This document shows, one piece after another, positions 1 through 6,930 of a DNA stretch of 8,429 nt. Within the stretch, counting starts at the first letter, position 1; the number at the start of each line of letters is the position of its first letter. Source of the stretch: JAUHWS01 sp964571805 (lineage in GTDB: Bacteria; Patescibacteriota; Gracilibacteria; UM-FILTER-43-11); contig CAZNDI010000050.1 of the NCBI GenBank assembly GCA_964571805.1, positions 1 through 8,429 on the forward strand. Direction: 5' to 3'. Under the pieces are notes generated by a model. It made no database searches and was not told where the DNA came from. It worked only from the letters and a program-made list of their open reading frames with translations. Made by a program: the position numbers and the translations under genes.

Positions 1-2
1 TC

Positions 3-653
3 GCCTCTCGTTCCAAGCTTAAAATCAAAGTCCGTCAACCCCTTCGGAAGCTCCAAATCGCCCTAGCCGAGCAATATAAAGCGGAACTCAAACCTGAACA
101 AGTGGATATCATTCAAGAAGAATTAAACGTGAAACAAATTGAAATCATCAAAAATCCTTCCGACCTCGCCACCATCATCGCGAAACCCAATGCTAAACTC
201 TTGGGGCCAAAATATGGAAAGGAAGTTCAAACCATCATCCAAACCGCCAAGGCAGGAAATTTTGAGAGATTAGAGAATGGGAATATAAAAGTATTAGAAT
301 ATGAACTCAGCTCCGAAGAAATGGAGATCGCGTACATGAGCAAAGAAGGCGCAGATATTGAAACAACCGCCGGCATTCTTGTCGCCCTCGACACCACGAT
401 CACCCCGGAGCTGGAAATGGAAGGACTCGCCCGAGATTTAGTCCGCCAAATTCAAGACCTCCGAAAAGCCGCCGATTATAAAGTGGATGACCGGATTCAA
501 GTGGCCATTGTGGGTGCTAAAAAAGAGCTTCTCGAAAAATTTGGAGACTACATCAAAAATGAAACCCTGGCCACCTCCCTTGAAAGCGATATGACCGAAG
601 CGGATCAGATGGCTGAGTTGGAAGGAATGACGATAAAGATTAAAAGAGATTAA
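3..653 (+). CDS. ileS: Isoleucyl-tRNA synthetase, C-terminal part (5' end outside window)
   Basis: This is the last 216 residues of IleRS, which charges tRNA-Ile in the cytoplasm. The frame is open from base 3 and ends in TAA; a GTG at 102 is internal, not a start. Residues 4-14 (SKLKIKVRQPL) match the conserved segment at the end of the anticodon-binding region. The tail, with LNVK at 41-44, KLLGPKYGK at 65-73, and EGLARDLVRQIQDLRKAADY at 140-159, resembles the DUF5915-type extension of type 2 IleRS. The fragment contains no cysteine, so the C-terminal zinc-binding module of type 1 (E. coli-like) IleRS is absent. The catalytic HIGH and KMSKS motifs lie outside the window. The gene converges on the SulP gene with 5 bp between stops. 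The family assignment is firm; the type 2 assignment rests on the tail alone. Confidence 0.93.
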   Translation, partial: ASRSKLKIKVRQPLRKLQIALAEQYKAELKPEQVDIIQEELNVKQIEIIKNPSDLATIIAKPNAKLLGPKYGKEVQTIIQTAKAGNFERLENGNIKVLEYELSSEEMEIAYMSKEGADIETTAGILVALDTTITPELEMEGLARDLVRQIQDLRKAADYKVDDRIQVAIVGAKKELLEKFGDYIKNETLATSLESDMTEADQMAELEGMTIKIKRD

Positions 654-658
654 AATTT

Positions 659-2299
659 CTACAAAGCCTCCCCCACCTCCACACCCAAACTTCTTAGTGC
701 CTTTGCCGTGCCCTCAAAGACAGCCATTTCTTTCTTCTTTTTTTGGAAAAAAGGTTGCTCAGATAAAATAGGCAACAAAGCAGAACTTGCCCCCGTAATG
801 ATCACTTTTATACCCCTTTCCTCCAAAGTTTCAATCATTTCCTGGAGCGCATCAACCCCGTCGATATCCATAAAAAAAAGATTTCTCAAAGCAAGAATGA
901 CGGTATGAGGCTTTTTAATCTGAGCTATGGTCTCAATATGAGACAAAGAATTGACATACGTCAGCAGACCTGCGAACCGGTAAACCAAAACATCCCCATG
1001 TTCTTCTAACTTAGGAAAATCATCCGCAAGCAGGCGATGAGTGAGTTTTTTATTCGTATTGATCGTAATTTCTGATTGAGCTTTAGAAAGCTTTTTCATA
1101 AAAATAAGCATCGTCAGAGCCACACCCGCCAAAATACCAACCATAGGATCTTCGACGATCGTGATCACCGCCACAAGGAGAGACATCCAGAAGGCCGTTT
1201 TATCATGATGATACATATGAGAGAAATGCTCTCCTTTCATCATATTAAGAGCTACAAACACCAAAATACTCGCCACCACAGGCATGGGTAAATACTTAAA
1301 ATAGTGAAGGAGCAAGAGGGAAATCAAACCAATAAAAAATACATTTAAAACTGCGGAAGTATTGTGATTCGCTCCACTTTTTACATTTAAAGCGGTGCGG
1401 GCCAAGGCTGCTGTAGCAGGAATACCCCCCGCCAAACCACTCGCAATATTAGCCAAACCTAAGCCTAAAATTTCCTTCTTCTTATCCGATTTACTATGAG
1501 TCATACCATCAGCAATCTTTGCAGAAATCAAACTTTCAATGATTCCAATCAAAGCCACGGTCATGACCGTGACAAAAAAAGCTCGGTCCATCGATTCCAG
1601 ATTAAAGGAGGGAAAACTAAATAGGTTCACTTGCAAGTCTCCATATTTGGTATAAAGGGTGTCCAAAGAAAAGCCAAGAATTTTTTTATCTGCCAAATAA
1701 CCCAAAATAATTCCTATAACAGCAAGTAGAATGGCTCCGGGGAACTTAGGAAATCGCTTTCCCCACAACACTATAAAAACAAGACCAACAATAAATAAAA
1801 CAGTTGCGGGAATATTCAATTGAGCAATATGAGTCAATGATTCAATAACTCCCTTTATAAAACTTTCTTGAGGTTCCAGATTTTTTAAGCCGAAAGCAAA
1901 GTTGGTCTGATTGAAAGCAATGATAAAAGCTACCCCCAGCGTAAACCCATGAATAACACTAGCCGGGACAAAAACCAGATATTTCCACCAATTGAAAATA
2001 TAAGCCAAAAGCGTCACCAATCCCGTCACAATGGCTAAAAGAGGTAGATCTTCTACGCCATGAAGAAGAACAAACGTAGCCAAAACTCCAGAAAGAGCGC
2101 CCGTGGGGCCTACAATATTAAAACGGCTTCCTCCAAAAATTGCTGCAAAAAGACCCGCCCAAATCGCTGTGATGATTCCCGAGACCGGCGAAGCGCCAGC
2201 GGCAATGGCCAATGAAATAGAAAGAGGAATACTCACCAAGGCCACTGTGAGGCCTGATTTTAAGTTATTTCGAACATTATTTAGGGGTGAGGATTTCAT
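659..2299 (-). CDS. SulP/SLC26-family anion transporter with C-terminal STAS domain
   Basis: This is a 546-residue inner-membrane transporter of full family length. Roughly residues 10-402 form the hydrophobic multi-helix core. NIVGPTGALSG (61-71) matches the SulP GPT motif, and GGIPATAALARTALNVKSGA (291-310) matches the conserved anion-site loop and helix. Residues about 405-545 form a cytoplasmic STAS domain, with LALRNLFFMDIDGVDAL at 469-485 as its core strand and helix. The position that is Ser/Thr in many STAS domains is Asp480, so regulation by phosphorylation there is unlikely. The substrate (sulfate, bicarbonate, dicarboxylate or other anion) cannot be read from sequence. The ATG at 2299 is the natural start; no Shine-Dalgarno is visible. 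The gene is on the same strand as atpC, 114 bp downstream of it, and may be co-transcribed or have its own promoter. It ends in TAG, 5 bp from the ileS stop. Confidence 0.93.
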   Translation of the reverse strand: MKSSPLNNVRNNLKSGLTVALVSIPLSISLAIAAGASPVSGIITAIWAGLFAAIFGGSRFNIVGPTGALSGVLATFVLLHGVEDLPLLAIVTGLVTLLAYIFNWWKYLVFVPASVIHGFTLGVAFIIAFNQTNFAFGLKNLEPQESFIKGVIESLTHIAQLNIPATVLFIVGLVFIVLWGKRFPKFPGAILLAVIGIILGYLADKKILGFSLDTLYTKYGDLQVNLFSFPSFNLESMDRAFFVTVMTVALIGIIESLISAKIADGMTHSKSDKKKEILGLGLANIASGLAGGIPATAALARTALNVKSGANHNTSAVLNVFFIGLISLLLLHYFKYLPMPVVASILVFVALNMMKGEHFSHMYHHDKTAFWMSLLVAVITIVEDPMVGILAGVALTMLIFMKKLSKAQSEITINTNKKLTHRLLADDFPKLEEHGDVLVYRFAGLLTYVNSLSHIETIAQIKKPHTVILALRNLFFMDIDGVDALQEMIETLEERGIKVIITGASSALLPILSEQPFFQKKKKEMAVFEGTAKALRSLGVEVGEAL

Positions 2300-2413
2300 A
2301 TTGTTTACTGAAGATTAGTGATTTACATTTTTAAAACTTTAAAGAAACTCATTAATTTTTAAGCTAAAAGTAATGATAAATGGCTATAAACTTCTTTAAT
2401 GATTTAAAAATAA
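2300..2413 (-). other. A/T-rich spacer between atpC and the SulP gene
   Basis: These 114 bp are strongly A/T-rich and contain no convincing coding sequence. I see no GC-rich stem followed by a U-tract, so there is no clear intrinsic terminator for the atp operon. There is also no good paired -35/-10 promoter for the SulP gene, although several A/T hexamers could serve as a -10. Read-through from atpC into the SulP gene is therefore possible but not shown. Confidence 0.4.
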
Positions 2414-2827
2414 CTATTTTTCTCCCGCCTCAATCGCTTGAACCAAAGCAATCTTTTCCCCTTCCAAAAAGCTCATATGAATTTTAGAAAGGTCTTTGCC
2501 TGCCTCTAAATACTCCTGGACCAATTTAAGGTAAGCTTTAAGACCATCATAATCAATCTTGTCTTTTACATCCGCCCTTTGGGCCAATAATTGGCCTTCA
2601 TTTTTAGCATTGGAAAAAGAGAGGATGCCCTTAGAAGTTAGGTATTCCTCTTGGATATTTCCAATTTTAACGATGACTTTGCTATAAGTGATAGCCCCTG
2701 ATAAAGAGCCATGCCCAGGCAAGAGCATCATATCTCCTACCTCGGTGGTCAAATAGACAGAATCCACTTCTTTATTCACAAGTTCCGCCTCAGGTGTCCG
2801 TAAGATGAATTTAAATTGATTGCTCAT
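2414..2827 (-). CDS. atpC: F1F0 ATP synthase subunit epsilon
   Basis: This 137-residue protein is the epsilon subunit of the F1 central stalk, which binds gamma and the c-ring and can inhibit ATP hydrolysis. The N-terminal beta-sandwich (about 1-85) is recognisable from FILRTPEAELVNKEVDSVYL (7-26) and LLPGHGSLSG (35-44), the family's LPGHxxL turn. Residues about 90-135 are predicted helical, consistent with the two-helix C-terminal domain, but they do not match the common consensus there. I chose the ATG at 2827 because MSNQFKF is a typical epsilon start. An in-frame GTG at 2836 would add three residues (MTP). Neither has a Shine-Dalgarno. The gene starts 20 bp after atpD, ends in TAG, and is the last atp gene. 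The call rests partly on its position after beta. Confidence 0.93.
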   Translation of the reverse strand: MSNQFKFILRTPEAELVNKEVDSVYLTTEVGDMMLLPGHGSLSGAITYSKVIVKIGNIQEEYLTSKGILSFSNAKNEGQLLAQRADVKDKIDYDGLKAYLKLVQEYLEAGKDLSKIHMSFLEGEKIALVQAIEAGEK

Positions 2828-2847
2828 AGGGGTCACTTAATTTTTAA

Positions 2848-4242
2848 TTATTTCTTAGACCGCTCTACAACTTCATCAATGTCTCCTGCCAAATAGAAAT
2901 GCACTTCATCGATGTGATCATGTTTTCCTTGCAAGATTTCATCAAAGGTTCGAATGGTGTCTTCCTTCTTGATGTATTGACCAGGAGTTCCTGTAAACTG
3001 CTCAGCCACATGAAGATTCTGAGAAAGCATCTTTTGAATACGACGAGCTCGGTTCACGATTTGTTTGTCTTCTTCTGAAAGCTCATCCATCCCCAAGATC
3101 GCAATCACATCCTGAAGCTCTTTATAACGTTGTAATGTCTGACGAACCTGATTGGCCACTCGATAATGATCTTCTCCTACCACAGCTTCAGCCAGGGCTT
3201 GAGAATTTGAATCCAGAGGATCCACAGCGGGATAGATACCAATCGAAGCCAAATTACGACTGAGGGTAACAGTGGCATCCAAATGCGCAAAGGTGGTTGC
3301 AGGAGCCGGATCGGTCAAATCATCCGCAGGCACATAAACAGCTTGAACAGAAGTGATAGAACCCGTTTTAGTCGAAGTGATACGTTCCTGAAGCTTCGCC
3401 ATATCGGTGGCCAAGGTGGGCTGGTAACCTACCGCAGAAGGCATACGACCCAAGAGCGCTGAAACCTCCGAACCCGCCTGAGTGAAACGGAAAATATTGT
3501 CCACGAACATTAGGATGTCCTTGCCTTGATCGCGGAATTTTTCCGCCATCGTCAATCCAGAAAGAGCCACGCGCATACGAGCCCCTGGAGGCTCATTCAT
3601 TTGTCCGAACACCATCGCCAATTTGTCGATCACTCCAGACTCCCTCATTTCATGAATCAAATCGTTCCCCTCACGACTGCGCTCTCCCACTCCGGCAAAC
3701 ACAGAGTAACCTCCGTGAGCCATCGCCAAGTTGTTGATCAACTCCTGCATCATTACCGTTTTACCTACTCCTGCTCCTCCGAAAAGAGCGATCTTTCCCC
3801 CTTTAATGAAAGGACAAAGTAAATCGATCACCTTAATACCAGTTTCAAACACTTCAACTTTATCACTTTGTTGTGTAAAATCAGGAGCTTCTTGGTGAAT
3901 CGGACGTCGTTCGACATCAGCCGAAATTTCTTTTCCACCATCAATCACATCTCCTGTTACATTAAATACTCGGCCCAAAACAGCATCCCCTACAGGCACT
4001 GAAATAGGCATCTTGGTATCAATAGCTTCCATCCCAGAATACATTCCGTCTGTACTTGTCATTGCTACAGTACGAACAACCCCACTTCCCATATGAGACT
4101 GAACCTCCAAAACAATTTTTTGATCATTGACCATAACTTGAATCGCCGAGTAGGTTTCTGGAATATGATCAGTAAAATAAACATCAGCAACCACACCCAC
4201 AACGGACACTACCTTTCCTTTGGGATAATCTTTATTAGACAT
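2848..4242 (-). CDS. atpD: F1F0 ATP synthase subunit beta (catalytic)
   Basis: This 464-residue protein carries the catalytic nucleotide sites of F1 on the cytoplasmic side. Its order is an N-terminal beta-barrel (about 1-80), a central RecA-like domain and a C-terminal helical domain. The P-loop GGAGVGKT is at 155-162. The catalytic glutamate E187 and R188 lie in GERSREGND (186-194). Walker B ends at D248 in ILMFVDNIFRF. The adenine-pocket tyrosine lies in GIYPAVDPLDS (335-345), and the DELSEED coupling loop is intact at 386-392. The length is normal for the family. The ATG at 4242 follows a 37-bp A/T-only-like spacer after atpG with no Shine-Dalgarno, and the stop is TAA. All residues expected for ATP synthesis and hydrolysis are present. 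Confidence 0.99.
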   Translation of the reverse strand: MSNKDYPKGKVVSVVGVVADVYFTDHIPETYSAIQVMVNDQKIVLEVQSHMGSGVVRTVAMTSTDGMYSGMEAIDTKMPISVPVGDAVLGRVFNVTGDVIDGGKEISADVERRPIHQEAPDFTQQSDKVEVFETGIKVIDLLCPFIKGGKIALFGGAGVGKTVMMQELINNLAMAHGGYSVFAGVGERSREGNDLIHEMRESGVIDKLAMVFGQMNEPPGARMRVALSGLTMAEKFRDQGKDILMFVDNIFRFTQAGSEVSALLGRMPSAVGYQPTLATDMAKLQERITSTKTGSITSVQAVYVPADDLTDPAPATTFAHLDATVTLSRNLASIGIYPAVDPLDSNSQALAEAVVGEDHYRVANQVRQTLQRYKELQDVIAILGMDELSEEDKQIVNRARRIQKMLSQNLHVAEQFTGTPGQYIKKEDTIRTFDEILQGKHDHIDEVHFYLAGDIDEVVERSKK

Positions 4243-4257
4243 ACTTTATATAATTAT

Positions 4258-4276
4258 AAATTTTAAATTTTAAATT
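4258..4276. repeat. AAATTTT heptad tandem repeat in the atpG-atpD spacer
   Basis: Two perfect AAATTTT copies (4258-4264 and 4265-4271) are followed by a partial third (4272-4276). In the transcript this places a long A/U-only stretch 15 to 33 bases upstream of the atpD start codon. It could keep the atpD start unstructured, or it may simply be slippage in an A/T-rich spacer. Confidence 0.6.
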
Positions 4277-4279
4277 GAA

Positions 4280-5185
4280 TTAGGTCATCGAACCCCCCAC
4301 GATTTCTGCAATTTGCTGAGTGATGGCGGCTTGTCGGGCTTTATTATAAACGAGGGACTGCTTGTGGATCATGTCTCCGGCGGCCTCTGTGGCATTTTGC
4401 ATCGCAATCATACGACTGGAATATTCTGAGGCTTTCAATTCGAGGAAAGACTGAACGAAAAGTGTGGTCACAATTTGTTCGATCAAAACCGTAAGAAAAC
4501 GCTTTTGACTGGGTTCGTAAATCATGTAATGCTCTTCAGCTTCGGCTTCGGCCTCAAACTGGGTGCCCTCTGCATTCTCAACCGCATAAACATGCTGTGA
4601 AACCATTTCCTTAGAAAAAGGAAGATAGGTCTTCATGACCGGATAATAAATCAGAGAATTTTTGTAATGAGGTGCAATCATAACCACTTCTTTCACCTTA
4701 TGCTTTGTCCAGTAACTTAAAATTTCACTGATGATATCTAAAGCATCCAATGTTGTAATCTTCTCTTTAATCGAATGGAAAGATTTAGCGACAGGAACAT
4801 CTCGGAACTTAGCATAATCGTAACTCTTCTTTCCAATCGTCATCAATAAGCGATCCTCTTCTGGGGTTTCATTCCATTTATTCGAGCTAAAAAGCGTTTT
4901 TAAAATACGAGTGTTGAGGGCACCGCAAAGACCTTTATCAGAGGTATACAGAACAAATAAGGTTTGGCCTGTATCTCTTTTTTCAGTGAAAGGATTTTTT
5001 GCCTCTTCTTGCAAATTAGCCCTCAAAAGGTTGAGCAAATTCCAAGCATAAAGCCTGGAGTGCACTGCCTTCTTCTGGAACACGCGCATTTTACTGGCAG
5101 CCACCAATTGCATGGCTTTAGTAATTTTACGAGTATTCTTCGTCGCCTGAATTTTTTTCTTAATCTCATTAAGACTTCCGGCCAT
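4280..5185 (-). CDS. atpG: F1F0 ATP synthase subunit gamma
   Basis: This 301-residue protein is the rotating central shaft of F1. The N-terminal helix begins with MAGSLNEIKKKIQATKNTRK (1-20) and continues with ITKAMQLVAASKMR (21-34), a near-perfect match to the family. SDKGLCGALN (82-91) is the conserved segment of the Rossmann-like domain. The C-terminal helix contains SSRMIAMQNATEAAGDMI (256-273), followed by YNKARQAAITQQIAEIVGG (280-298), the family signature. It is slightly longer than the E. coli subunit (about 287 residues). The extra length includes an acidic stretch, EAEAEAEEHY (211-220), before the C-terminal helix. The start is ATG after a 106-bp spacer downstream of atpA, with an A/T-rich leader and no Shine-Dalgarno. 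The stop is TAA. Confidence 0.98.
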   Translation of the reverse strand: MAGSLNEIKKKIQATKNTRKITKAMQLVAASKMRVFQKKAVHSRLYAWNLLNLLRANLQEEAKNPFTEKRDTGQTLFVLYTSDKGLCGALNTRILKTLFSSNKWNETPEEDRLLMTIGKKSYDYAKFRDVPVAKSFHSIKEKITTLDALDIISEILSYWTKHKVKEVVMIAPHYKNSLIYYPVMKTYLPFSKEMVSQHVYAVENAEGTQFEAEAEAEEHYMIYEPSQKRFLTVLIEQIVTTLFVQSFLELKASEYSSRMIAMQNATEAAGDMIHKQSLVYNKARQAAITQQIAEIVGGSMT

Positions 5186-5245
5186 TATTCTTTAATTAAT
5201 AATTAAGAATGAAAAGTTAACATTACTCTATCACTTCATTTTGCA

Positions 5246-5292
5246 TCCGCTCCCCCACGGCGGACAGGCGCGGCGGACTGGGAGGCGCCTCC
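5246..5292. repeat. GC-rich repeat islet in the atpA-atpG spacer
   Basis: This 47-bp stretch is about 81% G+C (38 of 47 bases) in an otherwise A/T-rich spacer. It holds a direct repeat CGGCGGAC at 5258-5265 and 5271-5278 (13-bp period). A stem TCCGC/GCGGA sits at 5246-5250 and 5260-5264. A perfect 12-bp palindrome GGAGGCGCCTCC (5281-5292) just touches the atpA stop codon. The composition and repeats suggest a dispersed, REP-like element or an mRNA structure between the atpA and atpG cistrons. There is no trailing U-tract, so an intrinsic terminator is unlikely. Whether it recurs in the genome cannot be seen here. Confidence 0.55.
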
Positions 5293-6800
5293 TACTTACT
5301 AAAGAACCCCTTAACTGCCTTATCCAACGCTTCTTTAATTTCATCAGAAAGGGCTTTTTCTTTTTCGATGTCCTCAATCAATTTTTTCTCATTGGCTTCA
5401 AAATGAAGGAGCATTTCTCCAATTTTTGCCACAACTTCTGTATCTTCGATCGAGTCTAAATAACCATTGGTAGCAGCCCAAATTACCGCTGTTTCTTGCC
5501 ATAAAGCATAAGGTTCACCTTGCTTTTGAATCATACTTTGTACAATACGCTTTCCTCGAACCAAGGTTTTTTTAGTGGACTCATCCAAATCAGAAGCAAA
5601 CTGAGAGAAGGCTTCAAGTTCATAATATTGAGAGAGCTCTAATTTCATGGTTCCTGAAATCTTTTTGACGATTTTGGTTTGAGCAGAACCTCCTACTCGA
5701 GATACTGAGATACCCACATTGATGGCCGGTCGAATACCACGGTTGAAGAGCCCAGTATCCAAGAAGATCTGTCCGTCGGTGATCGAAATCACGTTAGTTG
5801 GGATATAAGCGGAAACGTCTCCTGCTTGTGTTTCAATAATGGGAAGGGCTGTGATACTTCCCCCTCCATTTTCTTCATTGAGCTTAGCCGCTCGCTCCAA
5901 AAGTCTTGAGTGAAGATAAAATACATCTCCAGGATAAGCTTCACGACCTGGCGGACGACGTAACAAAAGAGACATTTCTCGATAAGCCACCGCATGCTTA
6001 GAAAGATCATCATAGATAATCAAAACATCCTGTCCTTTATCCATAAAATACTCAGCTACGGCGCAACCCGCATAAGGAGCCAAGAATTGCATCACCGCAG
6101 AGGAGGCAGAAGGGGCAGTGACAATGGTTGTATAATCCATCGCTCCGGCCTTTCGGAGCTGTTGATAAATTTGATTGGTCTTTCCTTCTCGTTGCCCAAT
6201 AGCCACATATACACATTTTACCCCCGTCGTCTTTTGGTTCAAAATCGCATCGATGGCAATGGCTGTTTTACCGGTTTGGCGATCTCCAATGATCAACTCA
6301 CGCTGTCCTCGACCAATCGGTACCAAGGCATCGATGGCTAAAATTCCCATCTGCATAGGCGTGTCCACTGATTTTCGTACCATGACCCCAGGGGCCAATT
6401 TTTCATGAGGGTACATTTTGTCCGCTTTGATTTCACCTTGTCCATCCACGGGCATTCCCAAAGCATCGATCACTCGCCCCACCACTCCATCAGAAACCGG
6501 CATGGAAAGGGTTGAGTTATTTGCCTCTACAAAGAGACCTTCTCGAACCGTGCGATCATTTTGCAAAACTACCGCGTATGCCAGGTCTTTTTCTAGATTC
6601 ATGACCAAGGCCTGAGTTTTCGTACCTTGGATGGTGACCACCTCTCCCATTTTTAGTCCTGGAAGACCCTTGATCAAGATCACTCCATCCTTATAAAACT
6701 GAATCACCCCGAATCGTCCGTCCGTTTCGTTTTTTTCCTGAGTTTTAAAGAAAGCGGATTCAATGCTCTCTAGAAAGACAGATAAGTTTTCGTTGGCCAT
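5292..6800 (-). CDS. atpA: F1F0 ATP synthase subunit alpha
   Basis: This 502-residue protein is the non-catalytic nucleotide-binding subunit that alternates with beta in the F1 hexamer. It has an N-terminal helix (about 1-25), a beta-barrel (about 26-95), a RecA-like domain with P-loop GDRQTGKT at 172-179, and a C-terminal helical bundle. The arginine finger that completes the beta catalytic site is R368 in ISVSRVGG (364-371). The central DLSKHAVAYREMSLLLRRPP (265-284) and PGDVFYLHSRLLERAAKL (290-307) blocks match the family closely. The length is typical (500-515). The ATG at 6800 is preceded by a 130-bp spacer with hairpins and repeats and lacks a nearby Shine-Dalgarno; the only G-run, GGGG, is 14 nt away inside a hairpin. 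The stop is TAG. Confidence 0.99.
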   Translation of the reverse strand: MANENLSVFLESIESAFFKTQEKNETDGRFGVIQFYKDGVILIKGLPGLKMGEVVTIQGTKTQALVMNLEKDLAYAVVLQNDRTVREGLFVEANNSTLSMPVSDGVVGRVIDALGMPVDGQGEIKADKMYPHEKLAPGVMVRKSVDTPMQMGILAIDALVPIGRGQRELIIGDRQTGKTAIAIDAILNQKTTGVKCVYVAIGQREGKTNQIYQQLRKAGAMDYTTIVTAPSASSAVMQFLAPYAGCAVAEYFMDKGQDVLIIYDDLSKHAVAYREMSLLLRRPPGREAYPGDVFYLHSRLLERAAKLNEENGGGSITALPIIETQAGDVSAYIPTNVISITDGQIFLDTGLFNRGIRPAINVGISVSRVGGSAQTKIVKKISGTMKLELSQYYELEAFSQFASDLDESTKKTLVRGKRIVQSMIQKQGEPYALWQETAVIWAATNGYLDSIEDTEVVAKIGEMLLHFEANEKKLIEDIEKEKALSDEIKEALDKAVKGFFSK

Positions 6801-6814
6801 AGTTATTAAATTTA

Positions 6815-6837
6815 CCCCGAGGGGGCCCCTTTGGGGC
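6815..6837. other. Twin G/C hairpins just upstream of atpA
   Basis: These 23 bases are about 83% G+C. One stem is CCCC-GA-GGGG (6815-6824). The second is the perfect hairpin GCCCC-TTT-GGGGC (6825-6837). The junction GGGGCCCC is itself a palindrome, so alternative pairings exist. Complementary A/T arms flank the pair, at 6805-6814 and 6848-6858 (one bulge), and could enclose both hairpins. The structure ends only a few bases from the atpA start codon in the mRNA. It may influence atpA translation or mRNA processing; no U-tract of terminator type follows. Confidence 0.5.
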
Positions 6838-6861
6838 AGTTTATAATTAAATTTTAATACT

Positions 6862-6905
6862 GTACCGAGTTCCTTGTTCCAAGTTCCAAGTCATGAACTT
6901 GGTAC
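6862..6905. repeat. Heptad and inverted repeat in the atpH-atpA spacer
   Basis: Three heptads GTTCCTT, GTTCCAA, GTTCCAA lie in tandem at 6869-6889. They are nested in an imperfect inverted repeat: GTACCGAGTTC (6862-6872) against GAACTTGGTAC (6895-6905), pairing at 10 of 11 positions. A second, perfect 8-bp pairing is CCAAGTTC (6879-6886) with GAACTTGG (6895-6902). The adjoining sequence to 6924 continues the same theme (GGTACTTAGC, CCTGGCACTTG). This looks like low-complexity, slippage-prone intergenic repeat DNA of the kind that recurs in some genomes. It is not coding. Confidence 0.55.
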
Positions 6906-6930
6906 TTAGCACCTGGCACTTGAAGCCTGA

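Noticed and set aside
737..753. CTTTTTT/AAAAAAG 7-bp inverted repeat as a terminator for the convergent genes.
   Set aside because: It lies within the SulP coding sequence, encodes a lysine run, is almost all A/T and has a poor stem; not credible as a terminator.
1076..1291. Histidine-rich 71-residue open frame on the + strand.
   Set aside because: It lies antisense inside the SulP gene, has no recognisable motif and is explained by codons of the opposite strand.
2300..2413. Possible intrinsic terminator or promoter between atpC and the SulP gene.
   Set aside because: Only weak A/T inverted repeats and scattered A/T hexamers are present; no GC stem with U-tract and no paired -35/-10 at proper spacing.
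3526..3822. 98-residue open frame on the + strand.
   Set aside because: It is fully antisense to the highly conserved atpD catalytic domain and is a reading-frame shadow.
5994..6341. 115-residue open frame on the + strand.
   Set aside because: It is antisense to the atpA nucleotide-binding domain, has no family resemblance and is a shadow.
6815..6905. CRISPR-like or attenuator interpretation of the repeats before atpA.
   Set aside because: The repeats are 7-11 bp without regular spacers, and no leader peptide or U-tract follows, so neither fits.
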